The translations under genes and the position numbers were made by a program. A stretch of 64,000 nucleotides of DNA from Aldehydirespirator sp963667505 (GTDB lineage Bacteria > Actinomycetota > Acidimicrobiia > Acidimicrobiales > Aldehydirespiratoraceae): the NCBI GenBank assembly GCA_963667505.2, contig OY763490.2, forward strand, positions 1,178,001 through 1,242,000. Reading direction: 5' to 3'. The notes under the pieces are model-generated. The model worked only from the letters and a program-made list of their open reading frames with translations, ran no database searches and was not told where the DNA came from. Below are positions 34,315 to 41,939 of the stretch, in pieces. How positions within the stretch are numbered: position 1 is the first letter of the stretch; each line of letters begins with the position of its first letter.

Positions 34315-36468
34315 TCAGCCTTCGCCGCCGAACCAGGCCTCGTGAAGCCGTCCGTAGACCCCGCTCTCGAGAAGATCCAGCAGCGCGAGGTTCAGTTGCT
34401 CCCTCAGTTCGTCGTCGTCCTCGTGGATCATCAGGCCGTAATCGACTCGGTCGAAGACCCCTTCCACCGTTATGACGTCGGCCGCGCCCTCCCGTGAGGC
34501 GTGATACTGCAGCACGGGCGCATCGAACACCACCGCTTCCACCTCGCCCGCGGACAGCAGTTGGTAGGCGCCTTGGATGTTGTCGGCCTGCACAGCACCT
34601 AGGCCGATCGAGTGGAGGTAGGTCGAACCGGCCGAGTGGGTCACGGTTGCGACCCGCCGGCCCCGAAGGTCCGCGGGGCCCGATATGTCCGATCGCAGTT
34701 CGTTGACCGCCAGCGAGGAGGCGATGGCCGCGGTGAAGCTCGCGAAGACCAGGGTCCCCAGCGCGATCCAGATCAGCGCAAGCACTCGGCCACGGGTTCC
34801 ACGGGCCACCTTGTCGCCGTACCCGACCGTGCTCATGGTGACCACCGACCAATAGAACGAATCCCAGATGCCCCGGCGGTACGGCACTGCGAAGTCCGGA
34901 TTCGAGTGGCGCTCGAGCCACCAGATCAGGTGCGCGGATATCAGCACGGCCACCCCGAAGACGATCAGCAGCCAGGGCAGGTCCGACGAGGCGACCGCGT
35001 CGTAGAAGGCCGCGATCCGATGGCCGATGCCGCGGGAGGACTGGGTCGTGGTCAAGATGGTGAGGCCGGAGTCGAGCACGGGCAGCGAGAAGTCGATGAT
35101 CTCCTCGCGCGACTCGGTGATGGCCACCCCGCCCAGCCCGACGTCGGCGACGCCCCGGATGATGTCGTCGATCTGCTTGGCAACGGTGTCGACGGAGCGG
35201 ATCTCCACCTCCATGCCCAGACTCGCGCCCAGAAGTCGCGCCAACTCCACGTCGAAGCCGCTGTAGGCATGGTTCTCATATAGGACGAAGGGCGGAAGGG
35301 CTCGGGCCACCACCGTCAGTGTGCTCGGCGCGGCCTGCCCGTCCGATCCGTCGGACTCGCCCACCGCGACGGCGTCGGGGTCGGCGGACTCTATCCAGCG
35401 GGTCACTTCGGCCAGATTGGCTTCTATCCACGCGGCCGCGTGATCCTCTATGTCCTGCGGATCGCTGCCGTGCAGCACCATGTCGACGTTCTGGTCCGAT
35501 ATGTCCTTGAGAGGAATCACCACCTGCTCCAGAAGGGTCCGCACCGCGGGATTGGCGTCCAGGAAGTCGGAGTTGGCCACCACCCGGATGTCGTTGGGCG
35601 GCCAGCCGGTGAGGCACGGATCGTTGGCGCATCCCGCGATCTGTGAGATTGCGGTGCGGTCGAGGCTCGACGCCTGGTCCGCGGGCAGCGACGGGAACGG
35701 CACCTCCAGCCACACCGCATCGCGTCCGGGCACCATCTGACCGACGGTCCAGTTCGGGGTCCATGTGTAGTACAGCACGGACTGGCCGGCTCGGTAGCGA
35801 TCTATCGTCGCGGATATGAGGGGCGAGTACTCGCCCTGAATGTGCTCGACTGTCTCCGACAGTCCGTAGGCGCGCAGATGGTGGTCGATGGTGAGCGCGC
35901 ACGACCATCCCACGTCGCAGCCCACCAGGTCGCCCAGACCGTCGCCGTCGTGGTCGAACAGGGCGGCCAGGTCGGGATCGGCCAGGTCGCCGAGGTTCGT
36001 GATGCCGTGGGCCTCGGCGGTGGCCGTGTCGACGAAGTAGCCCTGCAGGGCGCCGTCGTCGACCTGCGTGCCCACGATCTCCACGGGGTGCTCTTCGTCG
36101 ATGAGCGGATAGTGCAACGGGAACCAGCCGCTGGCCCAGAAGTCGACCTCCCCGGCGGCGACAGCCTCGTAGAACTCGGCGTTCCCCATCGTGACCGGGC
36201 CCTCCACGCGGTAGCCGAGCCGCTCGAGCAGCAGCCGGTACACCTGGGCCTGGAACCATCCCGTGTCCCAGGTGGGCCGGGCCATGCGCGCCGATGGCTC
36301 GTCGTCTTCCTGCGCGGCCGCGGCACCGGGCGCCAGCGCCAGGACCCCGGCCGCGGCAGCAGCCCCCAGCAAGGCGAGGAGTGCCCGGCGAACGGGCCGC
36401 CGCCGGAGCCGCCGGCGGCGGCCGTCGCGCTCGTCGGCTCCCAGCATGGCGATCAAAGCTCGGCGCAT
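34315..36468 (-). CDS. Glutamate-receptor-like potassium channel fused to an OpuAC/ProX-type osmolyte-binding domain
   Basis: 717 residues from the ATG at 36468 (36447 is possible). Order: arginine-rich start and signal peptide to about 52; glycine-betaine/proline-type binding domain (about 60-365); then a glutamate-receptor core. The core has ligand lobe S1 (383-478) with Arg454 in 'TESREEIIDFS', TM helix (498-518), pore loop with filter Thr547-Val-Gly-Tyr-Gly-Asp552, TM helix (562-588), and lobe S2 (596-715) with Asp649 in 'VVFDAP'. The core is that of bacterial GluR0, a K+-selective amino-acid-gated channel. The N-terminal domain keeps six Trp (67, 71, 111, 115, 188, 236 region and 240) and a 'DHDGDG' loop shared with the neighbour binding protein. 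Inferred: a K+ channel tuned by an external osmolyte. Divergent from the BCCT gene. Confidence 0.88.
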   Translation of the reverse strand: MRRALIAMLGADERDGRRRRLRRRPVRRALLALLGAAAAAGVLALAPGAAAAQEDDEPSARMARPTWDTGWFQAQVYRLLLERLGYRVEGPVTMGNAEFYEAVAAGEVDFWASGWFPLHYPLIDEEHPVEIVGTQVDDGALQGYFVDTATAEAHGITNLGDLADPDLAALFDHDGDGLGDLVGCDVGWSCALTIDHHLRAYGLSETVEHIQGEYSPLISATIDRYRAGQSVLYYTWTPNWTVGQMVPGRDAVWLEVPFPSLPADQASSLDRTAISQIAGCANDPCLTGWPPNDIRVVANSDFLDANPAVRTLLEQVVIPLKDISDQNVDMVLHGSDPQDIEDHAAAWIEANLAEVTRWIESADPDAVAVGESDGSDGQAAPSTLTVVARALPPFVLYENHAYSGFDVELARLLGASLGMEVEIRSVDTVAKQIDDIIRGVADVGLGGVAITESREEIIDFSLPVLDSGLTILTTTQSSRGIGHRIAAFYDAVASSDLPWLLIVFGVAVLISAHLIWWLERHSNPDFAVPYRRGIWDSFYWSVVTMSTVGYGDKVARGTRGRVLALIWIALGTLVFASFTAAIASSLAVNELRSDISGPADLRGRRVATVTHSAGSTYLHSIGLGAVQADNIQGAYQLLSAGEVEAVVFDAPVLQYHASREGAADVITVEGVFDRVDYGLMIHEDDDELREQLNLALLDLLESGVYGRLHEAWFGGEG

Positions 36469-36545
36469 GGGCGGCACCCCGGTAGGCGTGGCCCCACAGT
36501 AGTGCGCCGCGCCGCCGCCGGGGAACGGTTGCTCCTGCACACGTC

Positions 36546-36558
36546 AGCCGAGTCGGCT
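36546..36558. promoter_or_regulatory. Palindrome in the shared control region of the osmolyte locus
   Basis: AGCCGA-G-TCGGCT, a perfect 13-bp dyad midway in the 170-base region between the divergent channel and BCCT genes, next to a TATTGT box. Candidate operator for both directions; no regulator gene is adjacent. Confidence 0.35.
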
Positions 36559-36638
36559 ATTGTCGCGCGGGCCTGGCCTCGTGCCCGCTCGTCGGTGAGC
36601 GTGTCCAGGCCCGTAGGGAAGCAACCCGGAGGAACGTC

Positions 36639-38465
36639 ATGGACAACGACAACAGCGGGGCGGGTGGGGATCCGCGGATCCACCGAAGCCCCGACGACAC
36701 CGACATCAACCTCACTGAGGCCACCCTCGCCCTCCACGACTGGGAGGAGGAGGAGCACCGCCGCCGCGAGGACGCCATCGCTCACCGCAAGGCCTTCCAA
36801 GGGCTGCAGATCGATCCCGACATCGACTTCTACCCCGAGGTGGCCGACCGGGAGCCCGGCGACCGCAACATCGTGCGCGCCGGTTTCGACATCCACCCCC
36901 AGGTGACGTTCTGGTCAGCGGGGTTCTTGCTGGTGTTCATCGGGCTGGCGGTGTTCGCCAGCGACCAGACGTCTGATGTGTTCAGCACGATCCTCGACTT
37001 CATCAACGAGAAGCTCGGCTGGTTCTACATCCTCGACTTCAACATCTTCGTGCTCGTGGCCCTCTACTTCGCCTTCAGCCGGTTCGGGAAGATCAAGCTG
37101 GGCGGCCCCTTCGCCCTGCCGGAGTTCTCCACGCCGTCCTGGTACGCGATGCTTCTGTCGGCGGGCCTCGGCATCGGGCTGATGTTCTGGGGGGTCGCAG
37201 AGCCGATCTTCCACTTCACGGCGCCGTCGCCGCTCTTCGACGTGGAGCCCGGCACCGCGGAGGCCGGAAAGGCCGCCCTGGCCACGACCTACCTGCATTG
37301 GGGGGTCCACGGCTGGGCCCTCTACGGGCTGGTGGCGCTGGCCTTGGGCTTCTTCGCCTACAACCGCGGGCTGCCCCTCACGTTCCGCTCGATCTTCTAC
37401 CCGATCCTCGGGCCGAGGATCTACGGCACCTGGGGCAACGTCATCGACATCCTCACCGTCATCGCCACGCTGTTCGGGCTGGCGACATCGCTGGGCTTCG
37501 GCGCCACCCAGGCCTCGGCCGGCCTGAACAAGCTGTTCGGACTGCCCGACAACACCGGGTTCCAGATCGTGCTGATCCTCGGCATCACCGTGCTGGCCAC
37601 CATCTCGGTGGTCGCGGGCCTCGATGCGGGAGTCAAGCGGCTGAGCGAGCTGAACATCTGGCTGGCAGGAGCCTTCCTGATCTTCATGCTGCTGGTCGGC
37701 CCGACGCTGTTCGTGCTGTCGCTGTACACCCAGAGCCTCGGCTACTACATCCAGGTGCTGCCCGAGTTCGCGTTCTGGAACGCAGCCTTCACCGAGACCC
37801 AGTGGCAGGCGTGGTGGACCATCTTCTACTGGGGATGGTGGATCTCGTGGTCGCCGTTCGTCGGAATGTTCATCGCCCGCATCTCGAAGGGCCGCTCGGT
37901 GCGCGAGCTGCTCATGGGAGTGATCTTCCTTCCGTCGATCCTTTGCTTCCTGTGGATGTCGGTCTTCGGCGGCTCCGCCATCGACCTGCAGATCAGCGGG
38001 GCGCGCGACGTGGCCACCGCGGTCAACGAGAACGTGGCCACGGCCCTGTTCGACATGCTCGAGGCGTTCCCGCTCACCGGGCTCGTCTCGTTCGTCGGCG
38101 TGCTGCTTCTGGTCTCGTTCTTCGTGACCTCCTCGGACTCCGGCTCGCTGGTGGTCGACCATCTCACCTCGGGCGGCAAGCTCGACTCGCCCAAGCCCCA
38201 GAGGGTGTTCTGGGCAGTCATGGAGGGCCTGGTGGCCATCGCGCTGCTGGTCGGCGGTGGGCTGAGCGCCCTGCAGACCGCGGCGATCTCGATCGGACTG
38301 CCGTTCGCGCTGATCCTCCTCATCATGTGCTGGAGCATGAAGAAGGCGTTCACCGAGGAGCTCGATCTGCTCGAGAGCCACTACGACGAGCAGATCTTCC
38401 AGTCCCAGCACAGCGGCCTGATCGCGCAAGTGAAGGATCGGCTCGCAGAGGGGGTAAAGCAGTGA
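36639..38465 (+). CDS. BCCT-family transporter (betaine/carnitine/choline)
   Basis: 608 residues after a GGAGG ribosome site. An acidic, charged cytosolic head of about 85 residues precedes twelve predicted TM helices. Family marks: 'GLGIGLMFWGVAEP' (176-189), the glycine-rich Na+-type helix, and the aromatic box 'FYWGWWISWSPFVGMFIA' (396-413). This fits a sodium-coupled importer of quaternary ammonium solutes such as glycine betaine. The C-terminal tail is charged and may sense osmotic stress as in BetP. The channel gene lies divergent and a binding-protein gene 31 bases downstream. Confidence 0.9.
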   Translation: MDNDNSGAGGDPRIHRSPDDTDINLTEATLALHDWEEEEHRRREDAIAHRKAFQGLQIDPDIDFYPEVADREPGDRNIVRAGFDIHPQVTFWSAGFLLVFIGLAVFASDQTSDVFSTILDFINEKLGWFYILDFNIFVLVALYFAFSRFGKIKLGGPFALPEFSTPSWYAMLLSAGLGIGLMFWGVAEPIFHFTAPSPLFDVEPGTAEAGKAALATTYLHWGVHGWALYGLVALALGFFAYNRGLPLTFRSIFYPILGPRIYGTWGNVIDILTVIATLFGLATSLGFGATQASAGLNKLFGLPDNTGFQIVLILGITVLATISVVAGLDAGVKRLSELNIWLAGAFLIFMLLVGPTLFVLSLYTQSLGYYIQVLPEFAFWNAAFTETQWQAWWTIFYWGWWISWSPFVGMFIARISKGRSVRELLMGVIFLPSILCFLWMSVFGGSAIDLQISGARDVATAVNENVATALFDMLEAFPLTGLVSFVGVLLLVSFFVTSSDSGSLVVDHLTSGGKLDSPKPQRVFWAVMEGLVAIALLVGGGLSALQTAAISIGLPFALILLIMCWSMKKAFTEELDLLESHYDEQIFQSQHSGLIAQVKDRLAEGVKQ

Positions 38466-38496
38466 CGGACAGACTCGAGACGAAAGGAGGCTCGAA

Positions 38497-39459
38497 GTGA
38501 GAACACGCAAGAACAGCGGCTTGGTGCTGCTCGGGGGGTTGGCCGCCCTGGTCATCGTGGCCCTCGTGGTGATCTTCACCGGCGACGAGGAAGACCCGAC
38601 CGTGAACATGGCCCGGGCCGACTGGAATAGCGGCCACATGCAAGCCGAGATCTACGCCCAGATCATCGGAGAGCTCGGCTACGCGGTGACCGACCCTGCC
38701 GACCACACGCTGAGGCCGTACTCCTTCTATCCGGCGTTGGACAGCGGCCAGTACGACCTGTGGGCGAATGGCTGGTTCCCGACGCATGACCGGTATCTGA
38801 CCGGGGAGACGGTCGCCGGGCTGGAGTACGACCGCAACATCGAAGCGGTCGGAAACCAAGTCGCAGGCGGCGGCCGCGAGGGGTACATGATCGACCTGGC
38901 GACCTCGGAGGCCATGGGCATCACGTCCGTGAGCCAGTTGGCCGACGCGTCGGTGGCCGCGGTGTTCGACCAGGACGGCGACGGCCGCGCCGATCTCATC
39001 GGCTGTCCCAATGGCTGGGGCTGCCACGACACCATCAACGAGCAGATCGACGAGTACGGCTGGGGCGCCAATGTCGAACAGGTCTCGGGCAGCGACTACG
39101 ACGGTCCTGCCCGGGGTGTGATCGATCGGATCGCTGCCGGTGAGCCGGCGCTGTTCTACGCATGGACGCCCAACTGGACCTACGAGGTGCTCACACCTGG
39201 CGACAACGTTGTCTGGCTCGAATCGCCGTGGCCTGACAGCAGCATCCGGGCTGTGGGCAACATCGACTTCCTCGATGAGAACCCCGACATTCGGCGTTTG
39301 CTGCGTGAGGTGAAGATCCCGCTCGACGACATCGTCTCGCAGAACGCGAAGATGGCCGCCGGCGAGTACACGGAGGCACAGGTCAAGGCCGACGCAGCCG
39401 CATGGATCGCAGCGAACCGCGACGTCGTCGACGGTTGGCTCGCGACTGCCAGAGGCTGA
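38497..39459 (+). CDS. Glycine betaine/proline-type solute-binding protein (OpuAC/ProX fold), stand-alone
   Basis: 320 residues from a GTG after AAAGGAGG. An uncleaved-looking N-terminal TM segment (about 8-27) anchors an OpuAC domain. Trp43, Trp89, Trp93, Trp174, Trp223 and Trp227 ('DLWANGWFP', 'GCPNGWGC', 'YAWTPNW') are the kind of aromatic residues that cage quaternary ammonium groups. A 'DQDGDGRADL' loop looks like a calcium site; Cys170 and Cys176 may pair. No ABC permease or ATPase gene is adjacent, which is unusual. Probably in one transcript with the BCCT gene. Confidence 0.88.
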   Translation: MRTRKNSGLVLLGGLAALVIVALVVIFTGDEEDPTVNMARADWNSGHMQAEIYAQIIGELGYAVTDPADHTLRPYSFYPALDSGQYDLWANGWFPTHDRYLTGETVAGLEYDRNIEAVGNQVAGGGREGYMIDLATSEAMGITSVSQLADASVAAVFDQDGDGRADLIGCPNGWGCHDTINEQIDEYGWGANVEQVSGSDYDGPARGVIDRIAAGEPALFYAWTPNWTYEVLTPGDNVVWLESPWPDSSIRAVGNIDFLDENPDIRRLLREVKIPLDDIVSQNAKMAAGEYTEAQVKADAAAWIAANRDVVDGWLATARG

Positions 39460-39483
39460 TCGACTGACGATCCTCTAACGACG

Positions 39484-39526
39484 GGAAGGGGAGCCGTCCG
39501 CATTCGGGGCGGGCGGCTCCCCTTCC
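39484..39526. terminator. Strong bidirectional terminator hairpin
   Basis: An 18-base stem (39484-39501 with 39509-39526, one G-U pair) and a 7-base loop in the gap between the convergent binding-protein and Rrf2 genes. No T-tract on either side. Confidence 0.8.
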
Positions 39527-39545
39527 GCGCCCGGCTGGCGGGGAG

Positions 39546-39995
39546 CTAGTCGGAGCCGACCTCCGCGGGCCAGGGTGCCTCTCCCCGGGCCATGTCGGTT
39601 ATCTCAGCCAGGCTGAACGAGTCGAGGAACCGCCGCATGTGCGATCCCGACGCTGCCCAGATGGCCAACAGCACGCACTGTCCCTCGTGGTCGCACGCGC
39701 CGTCGGTGTGGGGTTCACCGAAGTCGCCCGCGGCGATCGGCCCGTCCACGGCCCGCACGATGTCCGAGAGTCGGATGTCGGCCGGGTCTCGGGCCAGCAC
39801 GTACCCGCCGCCCACGCCCCGCTTGGAGCGGACGAGCCCGGCGCCCTTGAGGGCCAGCAGGATCTGCTCCAGGTAAGGCTGGGGGAGCGCGGTGCGCTCG
39901 GCTATCTCCCGCACCGAGGTCGGCGCATTCTCGCGGTGCAGCGCCAGCGACAGCAGCGCCCTGGAGGCGTAGTCCCCGCGGGTCGACACCCTCAT
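39546..39995 (-). CDS. Rrf2-family transcriptional regulator
   Basis: 149 residues. Winged helix at the N-terminus ('MRVSTRGDYASRALLSLA', 'PQPYLEQILLALKGAGLV') with the wing 'KRGVGGGYVLAR'. Only two cysteines, Cys101 and Cys107, stand where IscR/NsrR-type members hold a [2Fe-2S] or [4Fe-4S] cluster with three; Asp8, a fourth ligand in NsrR, is kept. It may sense redox or NO through a modified site, or be cluster-free. Divergent from the phosphodiesterase gene by 74 bases. Confidence 0.9.
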   Translation of the reverse strand: MRVSTRGDYASRALLSLALHRENAPTSVREIAERTALPQPYLEQILLALKGAGLVRSKRGVGGGYVLARDPADIRLSDIVRAVDGPIAAGDFGEPHTDGACDHEGQCVLLAIWAASGSHMRRFLDSFSLAEITDMARGEAPWPAEVGSD

Positions 39996-40069
39996 GGCCG
40001 TGCCGCTGCGCCCGACGGCTCGCCGCAGCCCCCACCGGGTGACAGCCTCATGGTGGCATCCTAGATGGC

Positions 40070-41194
40070 GTGACCCGACCGGACCGTATCCCTGAGCGCC
40101 GTGAGCCGGTCCTGCCGGCCTACGGCGGGGGATGCGTGACCGACATCGTGCCCGCCCTGCTGGGGCCCGGCCCGCAGGACGCGGCAGGCCCGCTGCCCGA
40201 CGAGGTGCTCGACGCTCGGGCTGTGGTGCTGCTGGTGCTCGACGGCATGGGCGCGGAGCAGCTGGCTGCCTGCCGGCGGGTCGCGCCCACGCTGGCCGAG
40301 ATGAAGGCCGCCACTGTCACCACCGTCGCACCGAGCACCACCGCCTCGGCGCTCACGTCGATAGCCACCGGCGTCCCTCCGGGCGAGCACGGCATCGTCG
40401 GCTACCGGATCCGGACCCACGACGGCAACCTCAACGCCCTGAAGTGGCGGACACCCCAGGGTGACAGCCTGGACCGCCATCCCCCCGAGCGGTTCCAGCC
40501 CGTCGCCTCATTCGGCGGACAGCGCCCGCCCGCGCTCCAGAAGGACGAATACCGGGGATCGGGGCTCTCCCGCGCCTACCTGCGCGACGCCCGCCCGTTC
40601 GGTTACAAGATGCTCTCCAGCCTGCCCGTGGAGGTGCGACGCCTGCTGCGGGCAGGGGAGTCCTTCGTGTACGCCTACTACGAGGGCCTCGACATGGTCG
40701 CCCACGAGCATGGCTTCGGCGAGCACTACGAGGCCGAGTTGCGGGCCTGCGACCGGCTGGTGGCCGACCTGCTCACCATCCTCCCCAAGGGCGCGGCGGT
40801 GGTGGCCACCGCCGACCACGGCCTGGTGGACTGCTCCGACGGCAATGTCAAGATCGACCGCTCTGTGCTCGACTGCGCCGACGCCGAGTCCGGCGAGGCC
40901 CGCTTCCGGTGGCTGCACGCCCGGCCGGGCCGGGCCCGCGACCTCTACGAAGCGGCGGTCGATGCGCACGGACAGCAGGCGTGGGTGCGCACCGCCTCCG
41001 AGATCATCGACGGCGGCTGGCTGGGACCGGTGGTCACCGACGCAGCCCGCTCCCGGCTGGGCGACGTCGCCCTGGTTGCCTGCGAGGCCTGGGCGTTCGC
41101 CCATCCCGACGACGGCACTCCCAGGCTCGTCGGCCGCCACGGCTCCCTGACGTCCGCCGAGATGCTGGTGCCGCTTCTCACCTACGTGTCGTAG
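40070..41194 (+). CDS. Alkaline-phosphatase superfamily phosphodiesterase/nucleotide pyrophosphatase
   Basis: 374 residues from a GTG. Type I phosphodiesterase family: metal ligand Asp58 in 'LLVLDGMG', nucleophile Thr in 'APSTTASAL' (about 90-91), 'VGYRI' and the later metal site 'ATADHGLVD'. No signal peptide, so cytosolic. Actinobacteria often carry one such gene of unknown substrate near dnaE or bpa. Hydrolysis of nucleotide or phospho-diesters is likely from the motifs. Confidence 0.85.
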   Translation: MTRPDRIPERREPVLPAYGGGCVTDIVPALLGPGPQDAAGPLPDEVLDARAVVLLVLDGMGAEQLAACRRVAPTLAEMKAATVTTVAPSTTASALTSIATGVPPGEHGIVGYRIRTHDGNLNALKWRTPQGDSLDRHPPERFQPVASFGGQRPPALQKDEYRGSGLSRAYLRDARPFGYKMLSSLPVEVRRLLRAGESFVYAYYEGLDMVAHEHGFGEHYEAELRACDRLVADLLTILPKGAAVVATADHGLVDCSDGNVKIDRSVLDCADAESGEARFRWLHARPGRARDLYEAAVDAHGQQAWVRTASEIIDGGWLGPVVTDAARSRLGDVALVACEAWAFAHPDDGTPRLVGRHGSLTSAEMLVPLLTYVS

Positions 41195-41253
41195 GGGCGG
41201 TCCATAAGGGATCCTGGTGCCGGTTCGCGCCGTGGTGTCCTAGGGTTGGCGGC

Positions 41254-41784
41254 ATGGAGCAAGCCGGTCTCTCGACGCCCGGGCCGGAGCGGCCCGAAGT
41301 GCTCGTGCCCGAGGTCGCCGACAGCGTCGACGAGGGTGGCGGGGAGGCTGAGATCAACGAGACGATCGACCATCCCGCCAAAGTGATGCGCATCGGCACG
41401 ATGCTGAAGCAGCTGCTGGCGGAGGTGCGCTCGACCGAACTGGACGAGGCGAGCCGCCAGCGCCTGCGCGAGATCTATGAGACGTCCGTGCACGAGGTCG
41501 GCTCGGCGCTGTCGCCGGACCTGCGCGACGAACTGGCTCGGCTCGCTTCTCCCTTCGAGGCGCCCGAGCCGCCGTCGGCCATGGAACTGCAGATCGCCAA
41601 GGCCCAGCTGGTCGGCTGGCTTGAAGGGCTGATCCAGGGAATGAAGGCCATGCTGATGGCCCAGCAGATGAGCGCCCGCCAGCAGCTCGAAGCGATGCGG
41701 GGGGAGCTGCCGCCAGGCTCCATCCCCGCCCGGGAGGCCCATCCCGGCATCGACGCCGAAATCCGCCCCGGCACCTACCTGTAA
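41254..41784 (+). CDS. bpa: Bacterial proteasome activator Bpa (PafE), DUF2587
   Basis: 176 residues from the ATG at 41254. The conserved block 'HPAKVMRIGTMLKQLLAEVR' followed by 'LDEASRQRLREIYETS' and 'IAKAQLVGWLEGLIQGM' is that of mycobacterial Bpa/PafE (Rv3780). The C-terminal 'GTYL' matches the Gly-Gln-Tyr-Leu tail that docks on the 20S proteasome. Bpa forms a dodecameric ring that opens the core without ATP and lets unfolded proteins in. Its presence predicts 20S subunit genes elsewhere in the genome. Confidence 0.93.
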   Translation: MEQAGLSTPGPERPEVLVPEVADSVDEGGGEAEINETIDHPAKVMRIGTMLKQLLAEVRSTELDEASRQRLREIYETSVHEVGSALSPDLRDELARLASPFEAPEPPSAMELQIAKAQLVGWLEGLIQGMKAMLMAQQMSARQQLEAMRGELPPGSIPAREAHPGIDAEIRPGTYL

Positions 41785-41865
41785 CCGCCCAGGAGGCCGA
41801 GCGGGTAGTCGAACGTCTCGGCACGTCAGGGGCGGTATGCGCGCTCGGGATGCGGGCGGGCTATG

Positions 41866-41927
41866 TTGCGAATCACATATGTGTTCTTTATCCCCAGGGT
41901 GATCCACACCCTGTGCAGGCCGTCCAC
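41866..41927 (+). promoter_or_regulatory. dnaE control region: promoter, palindrome and DnaA-box-like sites
   Basis: A rare AT-rich pocket. Possible -35 TTGCGA (41866-41871) and -10 TTATCC (41888-41893), 16 bases apart, with the perfect dyad CACATATGTG (41874-41883) between them. TTATCCCCA (41888), TGATCCACA (41900) and CCGTCCACA (about 41919) resemble the DnaA box TTATCCACA at 8, 8 and 7 of 9 bases. Confidence 0.4.
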
Positions 41928-41939
41928 AGGAGCAGTCCG

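Noticed and set aside
41871..41890. LexA (SOS) box upstream of dnaE
   Set aside because: GAA and TTC arms are present but not symmetric about one centre, and the spacing does not fit the actinobacterial SOS box.
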